From Candidatus Nanoarchaeia archaeon (GTDB lineage: Archaea > Nanobdellota > Nanobdellia > SCGC-AAA011-G17 > GW2011-AR17), in assembly GCA_028706745.1 (NCBI GenBank), contig JAQTVM010000017.1:1-33798 (forward strand): 33,798 bases of DNA, given 5' to 3'. Under the pieces are notes generated by a model. That model was not told the origin of the DNA. It saw only the letters and a list, made by a program, of their open reading frames with translations, and did not search any database. How positions within the stretch are numbered: the stretch's first letter is position 1; each line of letters begins with the position of its first letter. Below, in pieces: positions 7,076 through 13,327 of the stretch. The position numbers and the translations under genes were made by a program.

Positions 7076-8185
7076 TCATGAACATTTCAGAAGATTCAAG
7101 CACCTGTTTATTTCCTTATCTGACATTTCATTTGCAAACTTCTTGGCAATAGGAGCAAATAGCCCGCTCTTTAAGCTAAAGCAGTTTGCATTTTTTGTAT
7201 ACGCATTCCATCCTTCAAGAGAATTGTATACTTCATCGTAGCTTATTTCTCTTTTATCATAAAAAGAGCACAGCATTTCAAGCTTATTCCTGAATTTTCT
7301 TATGTTCTTCTTTTGTATAAGATTATGATGTGGGAACACTTTTAATCCAAGGAAATTAACTCCCCTGTAAAGCGGGAACACGCTTGACTTGTCGGGATGC
7401 AGGCTGATGCTCAAGACGTTTTCAAGGAAAATGCTTAGTTCTTTCTTATAATACTCAAGAATCTCCTTGGATTTATGCAGTATCACAAAGTCATCAACAT
7501 ACCTTATGTAATATTTTACTTTCAGATTTTGTTTTATAAAATAATCCAACTCATTAAGGTAAACATTCGCGAAAAACTGGCTCGTCAGGTTGCCGAGAGG
7601 CATGCCTTTTCCTCGCTGTTGAGGGCAATGGTTCTGCAATATAATTTTAATAAGCCACAGCACTTTTTCATCGGTTATTTTCCGGCTTATAATCTTCATT
7701 AATATTTCATGGCTGACAGAGTCAAAAAACTTCTTAATGTCTGCTTTTAAAACAAAACCCTTTATTCCATCTCCTGTCTTTAATGGCGTCAGATTCCTTG
7801 AAACCTTTCTCTTGAAATATTCAAAGCGACTTATTGCCTTCAAAACCCCTTTTCCCTTCCTGTTTGCGTAGCTGTCATAAATAAATGAATTCTCGAATAT
7901 AGGCTCAATTATGCTGCAGAGTGCATGGTGCACAACCCTGTCCCTGAATGCTGATTTGCTGATTTTCCTTGTTTTCGGCTCCCTTATGATAAATGCTTTT
8001 AGCGGCTCCGGGCGATAGCTGTAAAAGAGGAGGTCCGCCCTTAATTGGAGCAAATTGTTTGTTAAATCATTTTCAAACTCAACAACATACTTCTTTCTTG
8101 TTTTATGCTTTCTTGCTTTTTGATACGCCGAGAACAGGTTTTCATAGGAGCACAAATGAAAATACAAATTATTGTATGTTTTCAT
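7076..8185 (-). CDS. Diversity-generating retroelement reverse transcriptase
   Basis: This is the DGR reverse transcriptase, which copies the template RNA into adenine-mutagenised cDNA. The start MKTYNNLYFHLCSYENLFSAY is typical of DGR RTs, so I prefer the internal ATG at 8185 over the longer frame to 8224. Visible motifs are RDRVVHHALC (about residue 81), the first catalytic Asp in LKADIKKFFDSV (D149), GMPLGNLTSQFFANVYLNELD (about 194-214) and RYVDDFVIL (about 228-236). LGNLTSQ in place of the QGxxxSP of other RTs marks the DGR clade. The end has the NSLEGWNAYTKN thumb-like motif. At 369 aa it is of normal length and intact. It is the last gene of the minus-strand DGR cluster, 48 bp after the TR. 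Confidence 0.95.
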   Translation of the reverse strand: MKTYNNLYFHLCSYENLFSAYQKARKHKTRKKYVVEFENDLTNNLLQLRADLLFYSYRPEPLKAFIIREPKTRKISKSAFRDRVVHHALCSIIEPIFENSFIYDSYANRKGKGVLKAISRFEYFKRKVSRNLTPLKTGDGIKGFVLKADIKKFFDSVSHEILMKIISRKITDEKVLWLIKIILQNHCPQQRGKGMPLGNLTSQFFANVYLNELDYFIKQNLKVKYYIRYVDDFVILHKSKEILEYYKKELSIFLENVLSISLHPDKSSVFPLYRGVNFLGLKVFPHHNLIQKKNIRKFRNKLEMLCSFYDKREISYDEVYNSLEGWNAYTKNANCFSLKSGLFAPIAKKFANEMSDKEINRCLNLLKCS

Positions 8186-8233
8186 AACAAGCAGAATAAA
8201 TAGGAATAATAAAAATCCTCGCAATAAAAGGGC

Positions 8234-8321
8234 TATTCCACGAGCAGCGTTATTGTTGTTAAGGTTGTTATTGGCATTAAGGTTGAAGTTATTGTTGTTG
8301 CAACCGAGCCACGCAGCTCTT
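8234..8321 (-). repeat. DGR template repeat (TR), 88 bp
   Basis: This 88-bp block aligns without gaps to the ends of four target genes (VR1-VR4). In the coding frame it reads RAAWLGC, then NNNNFNLNANNNLNNNN, then AARG. The variable block is 8249-8299, with 13 AAC/AAT codons and fixed F, L, A and L codons between them. The flanking AAGAGCTGCG...GGTTGC is invariant in all copies. The end reads CGTGGAATA in the TR but CGTGGGGTA in all four VRs, as expected of IMH* versus IMH. It lies between the VR1 gene and the RT, so it should be present on any transcript that reaches the RT. Confidence 0.96.
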
Positions 8322-8383
8322 TAGCCCCCTTGCCGTTTCGAGCACCGCTGCTTCAGGTTTCGCTTTGCTACTTGCTGTTGCAG

Positions 8384-8400
8384 TTGAATTTTATAGCCAA
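8384..8400 (-). promoter_or_regulatory. Possible internal promoter for TR and RT
   Basis: On the minus strand, TTTATTGGCTATAAAATTC contains a good TATAAAA about 65 bp before the TR. A start 25 bp further would make a short leader, the TR and then the RT mRNA. The interval 8322-8517 between the VR1 gene and the TR holds no convincing gene. Confidence 0.3.
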
Positions 8401-8517
8401 TAAATGCCATGGCAAAGGGACGTGTAGCCCTTGCTTTGCAGCGAGGACAAAGAGAAAATAGTTATTGTGCTTATATGCTTATTGCTTAACCTTTATTTCC
8501 TTTGGAGATTTTTTGCG

Positions 8518-9438
8518 TTACGACGAACGTACCCCACGAGCAGCGTAATTGCTGAAAAGGTAGTTAAAGGCACCAAGGTCGAAGTAATCGTAGTCGCAAC
8601 CGAGCCACGCAGCTCTTGTCTCATTGCTGCTTGAAGTCCAAACATAAGCGGGCTTTCCAAAAAATTCCCCAATCTCAACAAGCACTTCGGGATTTCTCAA
8701 GCCTGTAAACTGCCTTACAAACCTTGCCATTTCAGGAATCCTCAATGCATCTCTCAATTTACAGTCTTTCAGCTTTTTCCTATCAAAAGAAAAAGCCTTT
8801 CTTTTGCCTGCATTCACATTGCTGTTTCCGCCGTTTGAAGTGAAATCAGAATCAGTTGGATAATGTATTACCTGTGCCGAACCCCAATTCACTAAAGTGT
8901 TCTGCGCATGCCAGCCGTATCCTTTACCCTTGTTTTTGTAATCATTTAATACCTTCATGCACTCAGGATTATTCTTATTATTCCACAACGCTTCAAGAAT
9001 ATTGCAGCTTAACGCAAACGAAGGCAATTCTATCCCCCTCTGCTCAAAATACACAATCCAATTGTAAGGAGTATTGTTTATCTGGCTGTTGTCACCATTC
9101 TTCTCAATATTCTTAGGCACATATATCCTGCCATGCCTTTCAAACTCATTGCCGTCTGCGTCAACGCAGCAGATGTTTTCAAGCGTTATGTATTCAGAAG
9201 CATCTGCAGCCGCAATAAGCGGCTTCCTCTCCCTATATTCTCTCATCTTCCCGAGCGCTTCCTGCAGTCTCGGACCATACGCGCGGTGCCTTGCAAGCAT
9301 CTGCATTGGAATAGTCCCTGCAGTGAGCATTGATTCAAGCGCAGAAATATTCTGAGGCTTGTCACTATCCAAAGCCTTCTCTGCTTCTTCCAGCGCTGCA
9401 ACGCAGCGCTTGTATTCTGTGATGAGTTCAGATGTCAT
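8518..9438 (-). CDS. DGR target protein 1 (carries VR1), 306 aa
   Basis: This is a diversified target protein. Residues 1-75 form a helical, coiled-coil-like stalk (ITEYKRCVAALEEAEKAL ... LQEALGKMREYRERKP). A middle domain shared with the other targets has VDADGNEFERHG, NWIVYFEQRG, FALSCNILEALW and GYGWHAQNTL. The C-terminal domain leads through NPEVLVEIGEFFGKPAYVW to the variable segment DYDYFDLGAFNYLFSNY after RAAWLGC, and ends AARGVRSS. This is the C-type-lectin-fold layout of DGR targets, though the fold is inferred. No signal peptide or membrane helix is present. The ATG overlaps the stop of the HEPN gene (ATGA), so it is translated with that pair. VR1 matches the TR at every non-adenine position of the block. 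Confidence 0.93.
   Translation of the reverse strand: MTSELITEYKRCVAALEEAEKALDSDKPQNISALESMLTAGTIPMQMLARHRAYGPRLQEALGKMREYRERKPLIAAADASEYITLENICCVDADGNEFERHGRIYVPKNIEKNGDNSQINNTPYNWIVYFEQRGIELPSFALSCNILEALWNNKNNPECMKVLNDYKNKGKGYGWHAQNTLVNWGSAQVIHYPTDSDFTSNGGNSNVNAGKRKAFSFDRKKLKDCKLRDALRIPEMARFVRQFTGLRNPEVLVEIGEFFGKPAYVWTSSSNETRAAWLGCDYDYFDLGAFNYLFSNYAARGVRSS
8530..8617 (-). repeat. Variable repeat VR1
   Basis: The 88-bp copy of the TR at the end of target gene 1. Fourteen of the 26 adenines in the Asn codons are changed (8 to T, 6 to G, none to C). There are no changes at other bases within the variable block, which is the cleanest match of the four. No GC-rich hairpin follows it. Confidence 0.95.
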
Positions 9439-9860
9439 TTTTCCAGCAGCCCCTTTAATAGCTCAATAATATGCTTAAATTCCAGCTTATTCATCTCAAT
9501 ATATGACTTATCCACAAATATTCCGTCATATGAAACCCTGTTCCTTACATCCTTCAATTTGAAGATTGTTTCAGCCTCATATTCATATTCAGGAAATCTG
9601 ACTTTGAAAAAGCGGATTAAGCATTCATGGTTGTCTGATTTCAACCCGTCTTTAAGCAAAAGAGCCGTAAGCAGCTCTTTAATAATTTCATAGTAATCCT
9701 CTGCTATAACTGAAGCGGTTTCCGCATCAAGAGCTATCTGCTCAACAACCTTCAATCTTACATTGCACATCTTCACGATGGAGCTTATCTTCTGTGTGTC
9801 AGGCTCAACTTTCTTTATATGCTCCTTCAAGCATTCATTCCACGGCATCAGCGGCTTCAT
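9435..9860 (-). CDS. HEPN-domain protein (HepT-like), 141 aa
   Basis: An all-helical protein of HEPN size. The conserved C-terminal motif reads KDVRNRVSYDGIFVD; in HepT toxins this place holds the RNase motif Rx4-6H followed by Tyr. Here Arg-Asn-Arg and Tyr remain but the His is absent, so RNase activity is uncertain. The gene starts inside the end of the upstream nucleotidyltransferase gene (4-bp overlap, 9860-9857), the standard arrangement of MntA-HepT-type pairs. It in turn overlaps the start of DGR target 1 by 4 bp (9438-9435). Being a roughly 140-aa helical bundle inside a DGR, it could be mistaken for Avd, but its sequence and partner are HEPN/MNT. Confidence 0.8.
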   Translation of the reverse strand: MKPLMPWNECLKEHIKKVEPDTQKISSIVKMCNVRLKVVEQIALDAETASVIAEDYYEIIKELLTALLLKDGLKSDNHECLIRFFKVRFPEYEYEAETIFKLKDVRNRVSYDGIFVDKSYIEMNKLEFKHIIELLKGLLEK

Positions 9861-10459
9861 TTTATCTTTAAGTACCCCTTTAGCTTTATCCCGTTTATTA
9901 TGTTATTTAGCAGTTCAGGCGATAATTTGCTTAAGTCTGGCTCAAAAAAGAGGTTAATGGGGTGCTTTAATTGCTTTTCAAACCTGCTTAAGCCCAATAC
10001 CTTTTCATTTGCCTGCACAAAAATGTCTATATCGCTGCTTAAATCATATTCCGCCTTTGCGAAAGAGCCAAAGAGCACTATGCATCTAGGGTTCAATTCC
10101 TGCTCCAAAAAGTCCAGAATGCCCGAATCAAGGATTGCCTTTAAAGCGCCGTGGCGCTTGTAAAGCTTATATTCTTCGCTTGAAGAATTTGCTATAAAAC
10201 TCGGGAAAACGCCCTGCTCTTTTTTGGCAATAAGCCCCGTTTTACACATCTTGCTGACATAGAAAGCCGCAGTGGATTTCGGAATCTTAAGCAATCTCGC
10301 TATTTCCCTTATATGATACTCCTTTTCCGGATTCTCCATGAAGAGAGATTCTATCTTATGTCCCATTTTGTTGTCCAATAGTCCAATATTTATGGACATA
10401 TTTAAATCTTGCGGTTTTGTTTTCCGCTTCCCTGATTTTCCGCCCGTTATTTTAGACAT
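9857..10459 (-). CDS. wHTH-nucleotidyltransferase (MntA-like), about 200 aa
   Basis: After a basic N-terminus comes a winged HTH (IESLFMENPEKEYHIREIARLLKIPKSTAAFYVSKMCKTGLI). A minimal nucleotidyltransferase domain follows, with CIVLFGSFAKAEYDLSSDIDIFVQ containing the GS and D-x-D catalytic motifs. In MntA/HepT pairs this enzyme adds AMP to the HEPN toxin and silences it; the wHTH probably binds DNA and may autoregulate. I chose the ATG at 10459 (MSKITGG); the longer open frame upstream lies inside the VR2 gene in another frame. The ATG overlaps the stop of target gene 2 by 8 bp (ATGTCTAA), so it is coupled to the DGR targets. Confidence 0.85.
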   Translation of the reverse strand: MSKITGGKSGKRKTKPQDLNMSINIGLLDNKMGHKIESLFMENPEKEYHIREIARLLKIPKSTAAFYVSKMCKTGLIAKKEQGVFPSFIANSSSEEYKLYKRHGALKAILDSGILDFLEQELNPRCIVLFGSFAKAEYDLSSDIDIFVQANEKVLGLSRFEKQLKHPINLFFEPDLSKLSPELLNNIINGIKLKGYLKIK

Positions 10460-11312
10460 TTTGTTTACCTTTATATTTTTTTCCGACTGCTCGCAGCCCC
10501 GGCTGCTCGCTACGTACCCCACGAGCCGCGTTACTGTAGCTAAGGTCGTAATAGGCATTGAGGTAGAAGTAATAGTAGCTGCAACCGAGCCACGCAGCTC
10601 TTGTGTCATTGCAATTTGAAGCATCTCCGTTCGGAACCCAAAGATGCGCTTCTTTGCCAAAATACTTGCCAAGCTCTACAATCAATTCAGGATTTGCCAT
10701 GCCTGTAAGCTGCTTTGCAAACCTTAATGCAACACTATCGTTCAATGCCTGCTCAAGAGGCATGCTTTTCAAGCCCTGCTTTGAAAATCCTAATGCAACC
10801 CTCCTGCCAGTATTGATATTACTATTTCCCCCATCACTCGGGAAATCAGAATCATAAGGATTATGCATTACCTCTTGCCCAGCATAACTAATCAGCGTAT
10901 TGGGCTTATGCCCGCCATTGCCATTCCCCTTGTCCTTGTACTGCATTAAAACTTTGTTCAATTCAGGCTCTTGCCTTTGCGCATATAAGGCAGCCGCTAT
11001 ATTGCAGTGAAGGGCAAAGCTCGGGTTGCGCATTGCTTTCTGCTCAAGATGCGCTGCGGCATCATAAGCAGTAAAATACAATATTTTCCCATCGGCATCC
11101 TTTTCTATATCCCGCCTTACATACAGATTAGGGTATTGCTCAAACACATTCCCGTCTGCATCTACACAGGCAATATTCTCCAAACAGATATAATCTGCCG
11201 TAATATCACCAATGCCTGAAACAGAAGTTATCACGGGCTTAATCGGCTCGGGCTCGTCAGTGATGCCCATCGCCTTCCGCATCCATTCAACTTCTTCAGG
11301 TGTGTATGCCAT
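10452..11312 (-). CDS. DGR target protein 2 (carries VR2), 286 aa
   Basis: A paralogue of the other targets with a shorter, different N-terminus (MAYTPEEVEWMRKAMGITDEPEP) in place of the 75-residue coiled-coil stalk. Shared segments are VDADGNVFEQYPNLYV, FALHCNIAAALY, GNGNGGHKPNTLISYAGQ, NPELIVELGKYFGKEAHLW and RAAWLGC. The variable segment is SYYYFYLNAYYDLSYSN, followed by AARGVR. Unlike targets 1, 3 and 4 it does not stop after the VR. A short deletion removes the usual stop and the frame runs through the downstream hairpin, adding a basic tail (SEQPGLRAVGKKYKGKQNV). No signal peptide is present. AGGAAA lies upstream of the ATG. Confidence 0.92.
   Translation of the reverse strand: MAYTPEEVEWMRKAMGITDEPEPIKPVITSVSGIGDITADYICLENIACVDADGNVFEQYPNLYVRRDIEKDADGKILYFTAYDAAAHLEQKAMRNPSFALHCNIAAALYAQRQEPELNKVLMQYKDKGNGNGGHKPNTLISYAGQEVMHNPYDSDFPSDGGNSNINTGRRVALGFSKQGLKSMPLEQALNDSVALRFAKQLTGMANPELIVELGKYFGKEAHLWVPNGDASNCNDTRAAWLGCSYYYFYLNAYYDLSYSNAARGVRSEQPGLRAVGKKYKGKQNV
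10493..10506 (-). repeat. Hairpin after VR2
   Basis: GCAGCC-CC-GGCTGC lies 8 bp beyond the VR2 end in coding sense. It is inside the open frame of target 2. It matches the hairpins after VR3 and VR4 and is placed like the DNA hairpin needed for homing in the Bordetella phage DGR. Confidence 0.6.
10515..10602 (-). repeat. Variable repeat VR2
   Basis: The 88-bp TR copy in target gene 2. Eleven of 26 Asn-codon adenines are changed (7 to T, 4 to G). Two synonymous non-adenine differences from the TR are seen: Leu CTT to CTC in the block, and Ala GCT to GCG just after it. Confidence 0.95.
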
Positions 11313-11358
11313 TTTTGTGTTTTCCTTTTGTTTTTTGTTTTATTATTTTTTCCTTTTA

Positions 11359-11396
11359 GCGCGCTCCGCGCGCCCTGGCTCGCAGCCTGCGGCTGC
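11359..11396 (-). repeat. Two tandem hairpins after VR3
   Basis: GCAGCC-TGC-GGCTGC (11382-11396) lies 18 bp beyond the VR3 end, past the stop codon. It is followed by a second hairpin, GCGCG-CTC/C-CGCGC (11359-11371). The first is identical to the hairpin after VR4. Confidence 0.6.
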
Positions 11397-11399
11397 TCG

Positions 11400-12320
11400 C
11401 TACGACGACGAACGTACCCCACGAGCCGCGCTACTGCTGCTAAGGTAGCTAATGGCAAAGAGGACCAAGTTATCGTTGCTGCAACCGAGCCACGCAGCTC
11501 TTGTATCATTACTGCCTGATGTCCATACATAAGCGGGCTTGCCAAAATGTTTTCCAATCTCAACAAGCACATCGGGATTTCTCAATCCCGTAAGCTGTTT
11601 TACAAATCTCTCCATGCCCGGATTTTTAAGCGCATCTTCAAGCGTGCAATCCTTAAAGCCCTGCCTGCTAAACTGCAATGGCATTCTTCCGCCATTGTTG
11701 ATATTATTATTCCCGCCGTTTGAAGTGAAATCAGCATCAGACGGATAATGTATTACCTGAGCGCTGCCCCAGTTTACCAAAGTGTTCTGGGCATGCCAGC
11801 CATAACCGTTACCCTTGTCCTTGTAATTCATCAATACCTGCATACATTCAGGATTATCCTTGTTCTTCCACAGCGCTTCAAGAATATTGCACGAAAGCGC
11901 AAAGCTTGGCAAAGACATTCCCCTCTGCTCAAAATATACAATCCAATTGTAAGGAGTATTGTTAATCGGGCTACCATCGCCATTCTTATCAATGCTTTTC
12001 GGCACATATACCTGCCCATGCCTTTCAAACTCATTGCCGTCAGCGTCTGTGCAGCAGATGTTTTCAAGCAAAAGGCAGTCAGAAACACCTGCAGCCGCAA
12101 CCAGCGGCTTCCTCTCCTTATATTCCTTTATCTTCCCGACAACTTCCTGCAGTCTGGGTCCATATGCATGGTGCCTCTGGAGCATTCTCATTGCAGAAGT
12201 CCCTGACGAGAGCATTGATTCAAGCACAGAAAGATTCTGAGGCTTATCACTATTCAAATCTTTCTCAGCTTCTTCCAGCGCTGCAACGCAGCGCTTGTAT
12301 TCTGTTATGATTTCAGTCAT
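11400..12320 (-). CDS. DGR target protein 3 (carries VR3), 306 aa
   Basis: Very close to target 1 along its whole length, with the same stalk (ITEYKRCVAALEEAEKDL), TDADGNEFERHGQVYV, NWIVYFEQRG, FALSCNILEALW, GYGWHAQNTLVNWGSAQV and NPDVLVEIGKHFGKPAYVW. The variable segment is SNDNLVLFAISYLSSSS after RAAWLGC, then AARGVRSSS and stop. The two genes are therefore a recent duplication or kept similar by conversion, apart from the diversified end. No signal peptide or membrane helix is present. An AAGGAAAA-type ribosome binding site precedes the ATG. Confidence 0.93.
   Translation of the reverse strand: MTEIITEYKRCVAALEEAEKDLNSDKPQNLSVLESMLSSGTSAMRMLQRHHAYGPRLQEVVGKIKEYKERKPLVAAAGVSDCLLLENICCTDADGNEFERHGQVYVPKSIDKNGDGSPINNTPYNWIVYFEQRGMSLPSFALSCNILEALWKNKDNPECMQVLMNYKDKGNGYGWHAQNTLVNWGSAQVIHYPSDADFTSNGGNNNINNGGRMPLQFSRQGFKDCTLEDALKNPGMERFVKQLTGLRNPDVLVEIGKHFGKPAYVWTSGSNDTRAAWLGCSNDNLVLFAISYLSSSSAARGVRSSS
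11415..11502 (-). repeat. Variable repeat VR3
   Basis: The 88-bp TR copy in target gene 3. Thirteen of 26 Asn-codon adenines are changed (8 to G, 5 to T). Three non-adenine differences are present: Phe TTC to Leu TTG, Leu CTT to CTC, and Ala GCT to GCG. The last two are shared with VR2. Confidence 0.95.
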
Positions 12321-12358
12321 TTTTGTTTTTTCCTTGTTTTAGTTTTTTCCGACTGCTC

Positions 12359-12373
12359 GCAGCCTGCGGCTGC
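12359..12373 (-). repeat. Hairpin after VR4
   Basis: GCAGCCTGCGGCTGC folds into a 6-bp stem with a 3-base loop, 18 bp beyond the VR4 end and just after the stop codon of target 4. Confidence 0.6.
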
Positions 12374-12379
12374 TCGCTA

Positions 12380-13327
12380 CTACGACGAACGTACCCCACG
12401 AGCTGCGCTACTGAAGTTAAGGATGTTATAGGCACTAAGGTCGAAGTTATAGTCGTTGCAACCGAGCCACGCAGCTCTTGTATTTTTGCATTTTGCAATA
12501 TTGTCAGGGAACCAAACCCTTGCTTCTTTCCCAAAGTATTTTCCAATTTCAACAAGCACTTCGGGATTTCTCAAACCTGTAAACTGCCTGATAAAATATA
12601 ATGCTACCGCATGCTGCAATGCCTGCTCGAGAGTCTCATCTTTTAATGCCGATTTATTAGTAAAAGGCAAAACAATCCGCTTTCTGCCGCTATTAATGCC
12701 TGCAACGCCCCCATCATTGGGAAAATCGCTGTCAAACAGATAATGGATTATTTTCTCTCCTGCATAATCAACAACAGTGTTCTGGCAGTGCCAGCCGTTG
12801 CCATTGCCTTTATTCTTGTACATAAGCAAAATCCTTTCGCATTCAGGATTGTCTTTGTTCTGCCACAACGCATTAAGTATGTTACAGCTTAATGCAAATG
12901 AAGGCAGAAATAATCCGCCTGCCTGCTTTTCAAAATGAGCAGCACCATTGTAAGGCGTAAAGAACACTAATTCACCGTTTTGATTTTTCTCGAGATTTTT
13001 ATTCACGAACAATTCATCATACCTTTCAAACACATTTCCATCAACATCAGTGCAGCATACATCCTTCAATAAGAGATAATCGGATTTATCAGCAATTGAA
13101 ACCCCTGCAGGCTTCCTCTCCTTGTATTCCTTCATCTTCCCAACGACTTCCTGCAATCTGGGTCCATACGAATGGTGCCTCTGGAGCATTCTCATTGCAG
13201 GAGTCCCTGCCGAAAGCATTGATTCAAGAGCAGAAAGATTCTTCGGGCTATCAGTATTCAAAGCATTCTCAACTTCTTCCAGCGCGGCTACGCAGCGCTT
13301 GTATTCCGAGATGATTTCAGATGGCAT
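12380..13327 (-). CDS. DGR target protein 4 (carries VR4), 315 aa
   Basis: Shares the coiled-coil stalk of targets 1 and 3 (ISEYKRCVAALEEVENAL ... LQEVVGKMKEYKERKP). The middle and C-terminal domain are closer to target 2 in places (FFTPYNGAAHFEKQAG, GNGNGWHCQNTVVDYAGE, GGVAGINSGRKR, LEQALQHAVALYFIRQFTG, FGKEARVWFPDNIAKC). The variable segment is NDYNFDLSAYNILNFSS after RAAWLGC, ending AARGVRSS. It therefore looks like a mosaic of the two target subtypes. No signal peptide is present. Its ATG directly follows the stop of the coiled-coil gene 13328-14380, so the two are one operon. Confidence 0.92.
   Translation of the reverse strand: MPSEIISEYKRCVAALEEVENALNTDSPKNLSALESMLSAGTPAMRMLQRHHSYGPRLQEVVGKMKEYKERKPAGVSIADKSDYLLLKDVCCTDVDGNVFERYDELFVNKNLEKNQNGELVFFTPYNGAAHFEKQAGGLFLPSFALSCNILNALWQNKDNPECERILLMYKNKGNGNGWHCQNTVVDYAGEKIIHYLFDSDFPNDGGVAGINSGRKRIVLPFTNKSALKDETLEQALQHAVALYFIRQFTGLRNPEVLVEIGKYFGKEARVWFPDNIAKCKNTRAAWLGCNDYNFDLSAYNILNFSSAARGVRSS
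12392..12479 (-). repeat. Variable repeat VR4
   Basis: The 88-bp TR copy in target gene 4. Ten of 26 Asn-codon adenines are changed (5 to T, 5 to G). The only non-adenine difference is the third base of the Ala codon after the block (GCT to GCA). Confidence 0.95.

Noticed and set aside
8186-8224. Upstream extension of the RT frame to 8224
   Set aside because: The extra residues are a hydrophobic run not seen in DGR RTs; the ATG at 8185 matches the family start.
8321-8410. A 29-codon minus-strand ORF (MAFIGYKIQLQQQ...) ending at the edge of the TR, as a possible accessory peptide
   Set aside because: Too short for Avd, no recognisable motif, and its ATG overlaps a TATA-like region; more likely chance.
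9435-9860. The 141-aa helical protein as the DGR accessory factor Avd
   Set aside because: The RNRVSYDG motif and the overlap with a nucleotidyltransferase gene identify a HEPN protein; Avd is usually a basic S23-like bundle.
10460-10672. Upstream extension of the nucleotidyltransferase frame
   Set aside because: It lies in the VR2 coding region in another frame; similar ELRGSV-type shadow frames occur at every VR because the VR sequence is repeated.
8322-12380. CRISPR array suggested by spaced copies of the same sequence
   Set aside because: The repeats are 88-bp coding VRs about 0.9-2 kb apart and one TR, not short repeats with short spacers.
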